From positions 1 through 18,450 of the forward strand of contig JABIWD010000024.1 in NCBI GenBank assembly GCA_018701105.1: a DNA stretch of 18,450 nt, given 5' to 3'. The notes under the pieces were generated by a model. The model saw only the letters and a program-made list of their open reading frames with translations, made no database searches and was not told the DNA's origin. Below, piece by piece: positions 1 to 6,643 of this stretch. The position numbers were made by a program, and so were the translations under genes. The DNA is from Candidatus Uhrbacteria bacterium (GTDB taxonomy: Bacteria; Patescibacteriota; Patescibacteriia; UBA9934; UBA11717). Within the stretch, counting starts at the first letter, position 1; each line of letters begins with the position of its first letter.

Positions 1-2575
1 CTGCCGCTTCCGACGCCGCCGTCTCTGATCCAGACATAGTTGAGAGCAACGCGCCTCCAAGAACCTTTACTCCTACTAGCCATGGGATCCTCTCAACTGC
101 CGAGTATACCTTTCTTGACCACCAGGTCTTGTCCAGAGCCTTCCTCATCTCTCCACGGAACTCTTTCTTTGTAACCAGCACCTCATTGGGCCTCTCGTAA
201 GGCTTGCCGTCTCTATCAATTCCCTGATATACGGTGTGCTCAGTGAGTGCTGCGTCGGCCTGCATCTCGGACTTAAACTGGGTCAACATACGATCCTTAA
301 AGTCTTGCACACGCTTCTCCATCAACATGACCTTCTGAGAAAACTGATCACGATACGGTCCAACTGGGAATAGCTTAAACATCTTTTTGCTTTCAAGAAG
401 AGCCGCGTCAAGGTTTGCAACACTCTGCTCTACTTCACGCCCAATGATCTCGGAGTTTCTTGTGTATATATCGAGTAGAGACTCGTTATTGTTCTGACCA
501 TCGCGGAACTCCTGTGCCATTGGTCCAAGCCCCTCTAGGCTGTTCATCACGTCCTCTAGACGTTCCGCCTCCTCTTTTGTTGCATTTGCAAAACGGTCAG
601 CTTGGAATGATTCAGTGAAACCAGCCGTCAGAAGCCCGGCCGCTCGCCCAGCGAACCACCCAACAGTCTTCCTCCATCCAGTACGTTCTGGCTCATCGCG
701 CAAAACCTCTTCTTCCATAGCCGTCACAACCTGCTCTTGCGCCTCCTGCGGCAAAGGCTCGCCCTCTGGCGCCGCCTCGGCTTCTTCTGGACCATCTTCA
801 GGACCAGTTTCCCCTCCTGTTTCCGCACCAGAATCGTCTCCGCCGACATTTGCTTCTTCGGAATCGGCATCGTCAACTTCTGTTGCAGATTCGGTGTCAT
901 CTTCATCTTCATCAACATCCAACTCCTCAAGTCCCTCTTCGCTATCAGCGCCGCCCGTCTCAGATTCTGCGCTCGTACCCTCTTCATCATCGTCATCCAA
1001 CTCTAGCTCGTCCTCGTCTCCATTCTCAACACCGCCTGTCACCTCTGGTTCTGTGTCTGCTCCATCAACTTCAGGTTCAGAATCCGCAGTAGCCTCACCC
1101 TTAGCTTCCGTACCGTCTTCTCGAGCGATGAAAGCCTCCATGGCCTCCCCTTGTTCCTTCGCAGCCGCTTCTTTGTCCGCAGCATCCTTCTCGGCCTCGC
1201 TCTCTTCATTCTCCTCATCAAAATACTCCATTCTTTCAGCATGGCGTTTTGCAGCCTCCGCTGCTGCATCTTCAACAATATCTTCATCCGACTTTGGCTC
1301 TCCAGCTTCTTTCGCAGCGTTCTCGGCTTCCTGCTCAGCCAAAGCATCCTTCCACCATTGTGCGGTATCTTCAGCCGACCGCGCTCCAGGACCAGTCTCT
1401 TCGATCAATGCGTCGGTCTTAGCATCAACCATTGCGCTTACCTCAGGTGAAGGCTCGCCCTCATGGCTCGCTTCTACAGCATCAAAAAGTGAATCAATGG
1501 CCTCACGTCCTTGTTCCTCCTCTTCATCCAGAAGATCGAGCAACCTATCTTGCTCAGCTTCGTCCTTAGCGTCGTTCTCCGCCCTTGCTGCTGCGGCTTC
1601 AAGATCGTCCTCCCAGTCGATGGCGTGCTCGCCAACAAGCTTTGGCAAATCACTGTACCGCACGTCACTAGTATCAAGACCTGCTTCCTGAACCCCAACA
1701 AAAGGTGCACCGGCTTCAAGCCACTGAATCGTTTGCACGATCTTCTCCACAGTTTCTCTCAGGTTCTCCAACTCTCGCTCTCTCTCCTCATTGAACCCCT
1801 TCACCTCTCGAGAAGCAACGGAAACCGGAGTTTCGCCACTAGGGACCTCTGTCTCTTTGCGTGCAGCTTCAGCCATATCATTTAGTTTAGAAATTGTATC
1901 TTCTGTATATTGTTGTAATTTTTGATCGAGCGCACTGGTTTGCTGCGCCATCTCTTCTACGGATCTACGAGCTTCTCTCGCCGCGTTAATCACGTCCTCC
2001 ATAGCCTCATCTGAGACTATCCTGTCATTGTTCATGTCATCCATCTTCCATTCCATCCGGCCTATCACGGAACCCACATCCTCCTCCAGAGCTCTTACGC
2101 GAGCGCTTGCTTCGGCTAGTTCATCACTTCTTTCCTGAAGCTTGCTTCTAACCTCATCGTCCACCATCCCTCCAGCATCTATCTGACGCATCAGCTCACC
2201 CACCTCCGTAACGCTCTCTGTGATGGATGCTGATAGCCCTCTCAAACTCTCCTGCTGTTCGGACAACTCTCTGAACATTTTGGTCTTCTCTAACCCAGAT
2301 TCCTGCAATACTTCCGAAAGTTCCTGAACCTGACGCTCCGCTTGCCCAAGAGCTGACTCATCATCGGCCGGATCAAGAAATTCTTGGGTTGAGGCTTCTA
2401 TGCCGTTTGACTCTTCGACGATCTCTTTATTCGCGACGTCTACATCGATAGCCGGAGCCTCGTTCGCACCAGCTTGCTCGGCCACATCAACAACGGGCGC
2501 CTCACTTTCGTGCGCCTCAGGTGGTTTATGTTCCGGTGCCGTTTCCGCCATAATGTGTTTATTGAGTACATCCAT
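1..2575 (-). CDS. Large acidic coiled-coil protein, C-terminus beyond the window
   Basis: The minus frame is open without a stop from the ATG at 2575 to the window edge, giving about 858 codons. I do not recognise a family. Residues 1-75 are acidic and disordered-looking. Residues 76-285 have heptad-like coiled-coil character, rich in E, Q, R and L. Residues 320-480 are Ala/Glu-rich charged helix. Residues 490-630 are extremely acidic (runs of D and E, with G, S and T). Residues 634-655 (around GWFAGRAAGLLTAGF) are an amphipathic or possibly membrane-associated helix. Residues 660-820 are helical and more basic, and a second hydrophobic patch lies at 828-848. A possible promoter at 2574-2582 overlaps the first ATG, so the in-frame ATG at 2551 (residue 9, MAETAPEHK) may be the true start. 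Neither ATG has a Shine-Dalgarno site. The frame is certain; any function is unknown. Confidence 0.85.
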   Translation of the reverse strand, partial: MDVLNKHIMAETAPEHKPPEAHESEAPVVDVAEQAGANEAPAIDVDVANKEIVEESNGIEASTQEFLDPADDESALGQAERQVQELSEVLQESGLEKTKMFRELSEQQESLRGLSASITESVTEVGELMRQIDAGGMVDDEVRSKLQERSDELAEASARVRALEEDVGSVIGRMEWKMDDMNNDRIVSDEAMEDVINAAREARRSVEEMAQQTSALDQKLQQYTEDTISKLNDMAEAARKETEVPSGETPVSVASREVKGFNEERERELENLRETVEKIVQTIQWLEAGAPFVGVQEAGLDTSDVRYSDLPKLVGEHAIDWEDDLEAAAARAENDAKDEAEQDRLLDLLDEEEEQGREAIDSLFDAVEASHEGEPSPEVSAMVDAKTDALIEETGPGARSAEDTAQWWKDALAEQEAENAAKEAGEPKSDEDIVEDAAAEAAKRHAERMEYFDEENEESEAEKDAADKEAAAKEQGEAMEAFIAREDGTEAKGEATADSEPEVDGADTEPEVTGGVENGDEDELELDDDDEEGTSAESETGGADSEEGLEELDVDEDEDDTESATEVDDADSEEANVGGDDSGAETGGETGPEDGPEEAEAAPEGEPLPQEAQEQVVTAMEEEVLRDEPERTGWRKTVGWFAGRAAGLLTAGFTESFQADRFANATKEEAERLEDVMNSLEGLGPMAQEFRDGQNNNESLLDIYTRNSEIIGREVEQSVANLDAALLESKKMFKLFPVGPYRDQFSQKVMLMEKRVQDFKDRMLTQFKSEMQADAALTEHTVYQGIDRDGKPYERPNEVLVTKKEFRGEMRKALDKTWWSRKVYSAVERIPWLVGVKVLGGALLSTMSGSETAASEAA

Positions 2576-2582
2576 TCTATCA
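2574..2582 (-). promoter_or_regulatory. Extended -10 promoter candidate for the acidic coiled-coil gene
   Basis: On the minus strand the motif reads TGATAGAAT, a TGN-extended -10 box. No -35 is visible at 17 bases. The predicted transcript start near 2567 lies downstream of the ATG at 2575 and about 16 bases before the ATG at 2551, which favours the second ATG. The same TGATAnAAT pattern precedes several other genes in the window. Confidence 0.4.
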
Positions 2583-2617
2583 CAGCACCTTCACGATCCG
2601 CTCAAAACTGTGGACTA

Positions 2618-2644
2618 AAAACGCCTCCGGAATGGAGGCGTTTT
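2618..2644 (-). terminator. Intrinsic terminator of the 48-residue-repeat protein gene
   Basis: Perfect 11-bp stem AAAACGCCTCC / GGAGGCGTTTT with a five-base loop. On the minus strand it is followed by a run of T. It lies four bases past the stop codon at 2648 and separates that gene from the acidic coiled-coil gene. The stem also ends in T on the plus strand, but no plus gene needs it. Confidence 0.85.
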
Positions 2645-2647
2645 GCT

Positions 2648-3223
2648 TTACTGAATATTTTCATTCACCTGCTTGTCGTGTCGTACTGGTCGCTCGTAAC
2701 CGTTCTCCTCTAGAAAGTCTTGAGCACCTTCACGATCACCTGCCTCGTGAAAGGCTTTAAGCTCTTCACGAATGTCTTCTGGAAGATCCTTCATGAATCC
2801 TCGTCGAGCATGCGCTCGTTTTGCCTTCACCGGAACCTCGATCCCGTTCTCTTCAAAGAAAGCCTTCACTGCTTCTCGGTCTCCGGCCTCATGCAAAGCC
2901 TTCAACTCTTCACGCAAGTCCTCGGGTACATTCTTCATGAATGCGCGACGTACCTTGTCACCCTTCTTGTGCTTAGGTGGCGTAATGTCGTTCTCCTCAA
3001 AAAACGTACGCATCGCCTCTCTGTCACCATCCTCCTTCAATGCCTCGAATTCTGTTCGGACATCCTCTGGTATTGTCTCCAAGAATGCTGTTCTTTGAGC
3101 ATCCCACTCGGCTGAATTCTCAGGTGCCTCATGAGCACTCACTGAAAGCGCACCAATGGCTGCAACTGCGGCCAATACGATGATGCTACCCAAGAATAGG
3201 TTTGATCGTGTTTGTGTTGTCAT
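2648..3223 (-). CDS. Secreted protein of three tandem 48-residue repeats
   Basis: 191 residues. Residues 1-30 are a signal peptide: polar start with R6, hydrophobic core LGSIIVLAAVAAIGAL, cleavage likely after SVSA. The rest is three in-phase repeats beginning at R44, R92 and R140, exactly 48 residues apart. Each has the pattern RRxFMKxxPEDxREELKAxHEAGDREAxxxFxEENGxxxP. The first copy is the most diverged, and copies two and three are nearly alike. Each unit should form two or three charged helices with a GDRE turn. The basic, Lys/His/Arg-rich links (for example HKKGDKV) contrast with the acidic helices. I know no family name for it. It is probably exported to the cell surface or periplasm-like space. 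It has its own promoter and terminator, so it is monocistronic. Confidence 0.85.
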   Translation of the reverse strand: MTTQTRSNLFLGSIIVLAAVAAIGALSVSAHEAPENSAEWDAQRTAFLETIPEDVRTEFEALKEDGDREAMRTFFEENDITPPKHKKGDKVRRAFMKNVPEDLREELKALHEAGDREAVKAFFEENGIEVPVKAKRAHARRGFMKDLPEDIREELKAFHEAGDREGAQDFLEENGYERPVRHDKQVNENIQ

Positions 3224-3235
3224 AGATTATATTCA

Positions 3236-3264
3236 AGTATAAGTTATGCATGCATTTCTGCCAG
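3236..3264 (-). promoter_or_regulatory. Promoter of the 48-residue-repeat protein gene
   Basis: Minus-strand CTGGCA, 17-bp spacer, TATACT. The predicted transcript start is about six bases before the ATG at 3223, so the mRNA would be nearly leaderless. The spacer contains the palindrome ATGCATGCAT (3246-3255). Confidence 0.55.
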
Positions 3265-3302
3265 TGTATACACGAGGGCGCTAGAAGTGTTACATGGAAC
3301 GT

Positions 3303-3333
3303 AATTTCAATTGGGCAATTGGGCAAATTTCAA
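3303..3333. repeat. Short direct repeats between two divergent promoters
   Basis: Two tandem copies of TTGGGCAA (3311-3326) are flanked on both sides by AATTTCAA (3303-3310 and 3326-3333). The array sits between the minus promoter at 3236-3264 and the plus promoter at 3381-3409. It looks like a binding site for a regulator that could act on both genes. That role is inference; the repeats are directly visible. Confidence 0.45.
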
Positions 3334-3380
3334 TTTATGGAAGTTGTTTATACTTTATTGTTTCAGTCAGTGCCGAACTC

Positions 3381-3409
3381 TTGACAAGTGGCATAATCCG
3401 TGTTATATT
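3381..3409 (+). promoter_or_regulatory. Strong sigma-70-type promoter of the RRM protein gene
   Basis: TTGACA (3381-3386), 17-bp spacer, TATATT (3404-3409), with TGT directly before it as an extended -10. The predicted transcript start is near 3416, leaving a leader of about 60 bases. Confidence 0.8.
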
Positions 3410-3423
3410 CACGCCAACCAGAA

Positions 3424-3477
3424 CCTGTTAGATTAATAGGATTGGTGCATTATTCACTAGAACATTAGTTCCTGTTA
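3424..3477 (+). promoter_or_regulatory. Possible two-state leader of the RRM protein mRNA
   Basis: CCTGTTA occurs at 3424-3430 and again at 3471-3477, where its last base is the A of the ATG. Between them, TAATAGG (3434-3440) can pair with either copy (7 bp, one G-U). Pairing with the first copy makes a hairpin with loop GAT and leaves the start free; pairing with the second covers the start region. No Shine-Dalgarno site is visible. The switch is inference. Confidence 0.3.
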
Positions 3478-3728
3478 TGCAGAACAAGTTGTTCGTTGGA
3501 AACATCTCATGGGATGCTTCGGAAGAGGATCTACAGACTCTCTTCGCAGCCTATGGAGAAGTTGTCTCAGCACGTATCGTGATGGACAAGTTTTCTGGAC
3601 GAAGCCGAGGATTCGGATTCGTAGAGATGTCAAACGACGATGAAGCGCAGGCAGCGATTGAGGCCCTTAATGAAACAGATTTCATGGGACGCCCAGTCAT
3701 TGTCAACGTCGCTAAGCCGAAGGAGTAA
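3477..3728 (+). CDS. Single-RRM RNA-binding protein
   Basis: 83 residues made up of one complete RNA recognition motif, the usual size of bacterial RRM proteins (cyanobacterial Rbp type). RNP2 is LFVGNI at residues 5-10. RNP1 is RGFGFVEM at 44-51, with the two aromatic RNA-stacking positions present. The order beta-alpha-beta-beta-alpha-beta is complete and ends in VNVAKPKE. It binds single-stranded RNA in the cytoplasm, probably as an RNA chaperone or stability factor. It has its own strong promoter and terminator, so it is expressed alone. The ATG at 3477 begins exactly at the first residues of the RRM fold; no Shine-Dalgarno site precedes it. The family call is firm, but the RNA targets are unknown. 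Confidence 0.95.
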   Translation: MQNKLFVGNISWDASEEDLQTLFAAYGEVVSARIVMDKFSGRSRGFGFVEMSNDDEAQAAIEALNETDFMGRPVIVNVAKPKE

Positions 3729-3746
3729 TTCCTTCCGTATAATCAG

Positions 3747-3778
3747 AAAAACGCTGTGAGCTTGCTCGCAGCGTTTTT
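3747..3778 (+). terminator. Intrinsic terminator of the RRM protein gene
   Basis: 14-bp stem AAAAACGCTGTGAG / CTCGCAGCGTTTTT (one G-U), loop CTTG, ending in five T. It starts 18 bases after the stop codon. Confidence 0.9.
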
Positions 3779-3801
3779 CTATTTAATTTTGAATATAACA
3801 A

Positions 3802-3824
3802 CGCCCCGGGGAGTACCCGAGGCG
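3802..3824 (-). terminator. Hairpin after the small Cys/His gene, probable terminator
   Basis: CGCC-C-CGGG, loop GAGTA, CCCG-A-GGCG: eight GC-rich pairs with one mismatch. It lies seven bases past the minus stop at 3831. The downstream minus sequence is T-rich but not a clean T run, so termination may be partial; the terminator at 3747-3778 follows and is also T-flanked on this strand. Confidence 0.5.
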
Positions 3825-3830
3825 TAGCCG

Positions 3831-4127
3831 TTATGGATCCGGTGTAAAGGCCTTCAGCTGACGTCGCAGCTTCTGGTCTCGCCGGTTCCGGCCGTCGATG
3901 CGATGATTTTTGGAGGTTGCGAGCGCCTGAAGACGCCTTTGTCGCCGCTCAACCTTCTGATCCTGAATCGCGTGAACTCGCGCTTCAAGATCCATCATCA
4001 CACACCACCTGTCGTACTCTGCGGAAGCTTGCTCGCTCTCGCAGTGATGACAGTAATGGTGGTCGTCTCCGAACTCGTCGACTTCCTCACCCTTTAGGGC
4101 GGTGAGAATTCCCGTACCGTTTGCCAT
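3831..4127 (-). CDS. Small Cys/His-rich protein with a basic C-terminal helix
   Basis: 98 residues, no family recognised. Residues 21-29 read DDHHYCHHC, giving C26 and C29 as a CxxC pair with four nearby histidines; C42 is a possible further ligand, so a small metal site is plausible. Residues 45-95 are a long, very basic helix rich in R, Q and K, suitable for binding nucleic acid or ribosomes. Unlike most genes here, it has a good ribosome-binding site, GGAGG, four bases before the ATG. Together with a near-consensus promoter, a palindrome on the -35 box and a structured 108-base leader, this argues that the gene is real and tightly regulated. Function is unknown. Confidence 0.75.
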   Translation of the reverse strand: MANGTGILTALKGEEVDEFGDDHHYCHHCESEQASAEYDRWCVMMDLEARVHAIQDQKVERRQRRLQALATSKNHRIDGRNRRDQKLRRQLKAFTPDP

Positions 4128-4236
4128 GGGTCCTCCGTATTGTCATGGCCGAGCGTTGCCGCTCTGGAGCACAATTGCTCCTGCAGTCTGTTTCAAACTG
4201 GACCCAAGGCGTGTCGTCTTCCTTTCATTGCAGCGA
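4128..4236 (-). promoter_or_regulatory. Structured 5' leader of the small Cys/His gene
   Basis: In minus-strand order the leader holds three consecutive hairpins. The first is CAGTTTG-AAA-CAGACTG (4200-4184, 7 bp). The second is GGAGCA-ATTG-TGCTCC (4181-4166, 6 bp perfect). The third is GAGCG-GCAA-CGCTC (4164-4151, 5 bp, GNRA-type loop). The GGAGG ribosome-binding site and ATG follow. I do not recognise a known riboswitch class. A post-transcriptional control role is inference. Confidence 0.5.
4193..4228 (-). CDS. Possible 11-codon leader peptide
   Basis: A short open frame encodes MKGRRHALGPV followed by TGA. Its ATG lies about eight bases after the predicted transcript start, like the near-leaderless genes elsewhere in the window. 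Its stop codon falls in the loop of the first leader hairpin, so a ribosome on it would keep that hairpin open. The arrangement resembles attenuation leaders, and the RRH run could sense charged Arg/His tRNA or a stalling ligand. Open frames of this length also arise by chance; this is a hypothesis only. Confidence 0.25.
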   Translation of the reverse strand: MKGRRHALGPV

Positions 4237-4242
4237 CATCTA

Positions 4243-4271
4243 CTTATACCATGAATTTAGGCCCCTGTCAA
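4243..4271 (-). promoter_or_regulatory. Promoter of the small Cys/His gene
   Basis: Minus-strand TTGACA (4271-4266), 17-bp spacer, TATAAG (4248-4243), with TGG directly before it as an extended -10. The predicted transcript start is near 4236. It is one of the best promoter matches in the window. Confidence 0.75.
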
Positions 4272-4284
4272 CTGTAAGGGGCCT
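4259..4284. promoter_or_regulatory. Palindrome over the -35 box, probable operator
   Basis: Perfect 8-bp inverted repeat AGGCCCCT / AGGGGCCT with a 10-base centre. The -35 box TTGACA of the minus promoter begins in the centre and runs into one arm. No gene ends nearby and no T run follows, so a terminator is less likely than a repressor site. Confidence 0.5.
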
Positions 4285-4340
4285 TTCACAAAGATTATAC
4301 ATAACAAAATATAGCCAATGCTACCAAAATATCAGGCCTG

Positions 4341-4349
4341 TGATACAAT
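4341..4349 (+). promoter_or_regulatory. Extended -10 promoter of the DUF805 gene
   Basis: TGATACAAT is a TGN-extended -10 with no clear -35. The predicted transcript start near 4356 lies downstream of an in-frame ATG at 4318 and upstream of the ATG at 4384, which supports the latter as the start. Confidence 0.5.
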
Positions 4350-4383
4350 TAAGCCAATAATAATACAGATTCTAGTCAACACT

Positions 4384-4773
4384 ATGAACTACTATATTGA
4401 GGCATTTAAGAAGTACGCAGAATTCAGCGGCCGCGCAACACGAAAGGAGTTTTGGATGTTCGTCTTGTTCCACGTAATTGTATTCGCAGTACTATCGTTT
4501 ATCGACTCTTTCATCGGAGGAGAGAACCTAAACATTCTTTCAGGACTTTACGGACTAGCAGCGCTCGTACCTAGCATCGCAATTGCTATCCGACGTCTTC
4601 ACGATACAAACCGAAGTGGTTGGTGGCTACTTATTGGTCTAGTACCTTTCATCGGAGCTATCGTATTACTAGTGTTCTACGTGCTTCCAACAGCGCCAGC
4701 AGCAGGAGCGCCTGCAGCACCAGCTGCAGCACAGCCTCCACAGGCACCACCAGCAGCACCACCCGCTGCTTAA
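4384..4773 (+). CDS. DUF805 family membrane protein
   Basis: 129 residues from the ATG at 4384. DUF805 hallmarks are present: MNYYIEAFKKYAEFSGRATR then KEFW at residues 1-24, and IRRLHDTNRSGWW at 69-81. Membrane segments lie near residues 25-43, 50-68 and 80-101. The function of DUF805 proteins is not established; they are small integral inner-membrane proteins. An unusual tail at 102-129 consists almost only of Ala, Pro and Gln and looks like a flexible extension. The frame stays open upstream to 4318, but the family N-terminus and the promoter position both favour 4384. The gene ends in a double TAA and shares a bidirectional terminator with typA. Confidence 0.93.
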   Translation: MNYYIEAFKKYAEFSGRATRKEFWMFVLFHVIVFAVLSFIDSFIGGENLNILSGLYGLAALVPSIAIAIRRLHDTNRSGWWLLIGLVPFIGAIVLLVFYVLPTAPAAGAPAAPAAAQPPQAPPAAPPAA

Positions 4774-4786
4774 TAAATTTACAAAC

Positions 4787-4817
4787 AAAAACCGCGAGCT
4801 TGAGCTCGCGGTTTTTT
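4787..4817. terminator. Bidirectional terminator between the DUF805 gene and typA
   Basis: Stem AAAAACCGCGAGC / GCTCGCGGTTTTT with loop TTGA: 13 bp, T run on both strands. It lies between the converging stops at 4773 and 4824. Confidence 0.92.
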
Positions 4818-4823
4818 GATACT

Positions 4824-6623
4824 TTATTTCTTCACTCCGTTTCGCTTTCTGTCAGTCTCTGTCAACCATTTCTTTCGAATTCGTACTGACTGAGGTGTAG
4901 CTTCAACAAACTCGTCATCTTCGATGTACTCAAGCGCTCGCTCAAGTGTCATGTCGATTGGAGGCGTGAGGTTAATGGCCTCATCTGCTCCAGACGATCG
5001 CATGTTTGAAAGCTGCTTACCCTTGATAGGGTTCACGGTCATGGTCTCCTTTGCACTCGCTCCAATAACCATTCCCTCATAAACCTCCACACCAGCACCT
5101 AGGAACAATGTTCCTCTCTCCTGAAGGTTAAACAGTGAGAACGCAGAAGTCTTTCCGTTAACTCCTGAGATCATTGATCCTGTAGAACGTCGCTCAATTG
5201 GTCCCTTGTGAGGACCGTATTCTGAAAATACATGTGAAAGAGTTCCCTCTCCCTTGGTTGCTGTAACGAACTGCATTCGGTATCCAAGCAAACCTCGTGT
5301 GGGGATAGTGTAATCAAGACGTGTTGTAATTCCGTCAGACGACATATTTGTCATCTCACCCTTTCTTGATCCCAACGCTTCAATAACAGCACCTGCCATT
5401 GCATCTGGCACATCAACTGTTAATGCCTCGTAAGGCTCCTCCTTCTTTCCGTCTACCATTCGCATGATGGCTTGCGGCTGACTTACCTGAACCTCGTAAC
5501 CCTCACGCACCATAGTCTCGATCAATACAGAAAGGTGCATCTCTCCTCGTCCGCTAACTTCAAAGAACTCAGCATTCTCGGGAAAGTTCACCTGCAATCC
5601 AACGTTTGTCTCCAACTCACGCTCCAATCGCTCTCGAATCTGTCGTGAAGTCACAAGCTTTCCTTCCTTACCGACGAATGGAGAGCTGTTTGCGTAGAAG
5701 TTCATTGTAAGTGTAGGTGGGTCGATCGTGATAGCTGGCAAAGGCTCAACATCTGCAGTCTCTCCAATAGTTTCACCCACGTTGATGTTAGGGATTCCTG
5801 CAATAGACACAACGTCTCCTGCATACGCTTCCTGCACATCAATCTTCACCAATCCGTGCGTAGTGTATAGCTTTGAAATCTTCTGCTTTTCAACAGAGCC
5901 ATCAAGCTTCACAACCTGAATCGTAGATCCTGCCTTCATTGTTCCCGCGTGAATTCGTCCCATCGCCATACGTCCAACAAAGTTATCGTAAGCAAGGTTA
6001 ACTGGCTGCATTCGAAGTGGCTTCGTAGCATCATTCACCGCAGGGGTAACAGTCTCCATGATCAGATCAAACAAAGGTGTTAGATCTTTTGGAGTTGCTG
6101 TAGGGTCTGTGATCGCAAAACCGTCTTTCGCGTTTGTGTAAATATATTTAAAATCAAGCTGCTCATCTGTAGCTCCAAGTTCTGAAAACAAATCGAACAC
6201 CATGTCCACAACCTCGTCTGGTCGTGCAGATGGCTTGTCGATCTTGTTGATCACAACAATAGGCTTAAGCCCAAGCTCAAGTGACTTTCGCAAAACAAAC
6301 TTTGTCTGTGGCATTGGACCCTCATATGCGTCCACTAGCAACAAAACAGAATCAACCATTCGCAACACTCGCTCCACCTCTGACCCAAAGTCAGCGTGTC
6401 CCGGTGTGTCCATGATGTTGATCTTATGCTCACCAAGCTCAATCGCAGTATTCTTTGCGTAGATAGTAATTCCACGCTCTCGCTCTAGGTCGTTACTATC
6501 CATCACACGCTCTTCCACAATCTCACGTTCAGAAAACGTTCCTGACTGCTTCAACATGGCATCGACCAACGTGGTCTTACCATGGTCAACGTGGGCAATA
6601 ATCGCAATATTTCGGTAATCCAT
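4824..6623 (-). CDS. typA: Translational GTPase TypA/BipA
   Basis: 599 residues, the usual length for TypA/BipA. The GTPase motifs are intact: AHVDHGKT (residues 10-17), ERGIT switch I (49-53), DTPGH (72-76) and NKID (126-129). EF-Tu-like domain 2, EF-G-like domains III and V, and the TypA-specific C-terminal domain follow. It binds the 70S ribosome and helps 50S assembly and growth under cold or stress. It lies 20 bases after the DEAD-box helicase gene on the same strand, so the two are probably one transcript; pairing TypA with an RNA helicase fits a role in ribosome assembly. The start MDYRNIAII matches the conserved family start. No Shine-Dalgarno site is visible. Confidence 0.98.
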   Translation of the reverse strand: MDYRNIAIIAHVDHGKTTLVDAMLKQSGTFSEREIVEERVMDSNDLERERGITIYAKNTAIELGEHKINIMDTPGHADFGSEVERVLRMVDSVLLLVDAYEGPMPQTKFVLRKSLELGLKPIVVINKIDKPSARPDEVVDMVFDLFSELGATDEQLDFKYIYTNAKDGFAITDPTATPKDLTPLFDLIMETVTPAVNDATKPLRMQPVNLAYDNFVGRMAMGRIHAGTMKAGSTIQVVKLDGSVEKQKISKLYTTHGLVKIDVQEAYAGDVVSIAGIPNINVGETIGETADVEPLPAITIDPPTLTMNFYANSSPFVGKEGKLVTSRQIRERLERELETNVGLQVNFPENAEFFEVSGRGEMHLSVLIETMVREGYEVQVSQPQAIMRMVDGKKEEPYEALTVDVPDAMAGAVIEALGSRKGEMTNMSSDGITTRLDYTIPTRGLLGYRMQFVTATKGEGTLSHVFSEYGPHKGPIERRSTGSMISGVNGKTSAFSLFNLQERGTLFLGAGVEVYEGMVIGASAKETMTVNPIKGKQLSNMRSSGADEAINLTPPIDMTLERALEYIEDDEFVEATPQSVRIRKKWLTETDRKRNGVKK

Positions 6624-6643
6624 ATCTGTTATTCAGTACTAGT

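Noticed and set aside
615..1691. A long Ser-rich open frame on the plus strand
   Set aside because: It is the complement of the Glu/Asp/Ala codons of the acidic coiled-coil gene; poly-Ser and Pro runs arise mechanically from antisense GAA/GAG/GCx codons.
4259..4284. The GC-rich palindrome as a terminator
   Set aside because: There is no gene ending nearby on either strand and no proper T run; its overlap with a -35 box is better explained as an operator.
4318..4383. Upstream extension of the DUF805 protein
   Set aside because: The added residues match nothing in the family, and the predicted promoter lies inside the extension.
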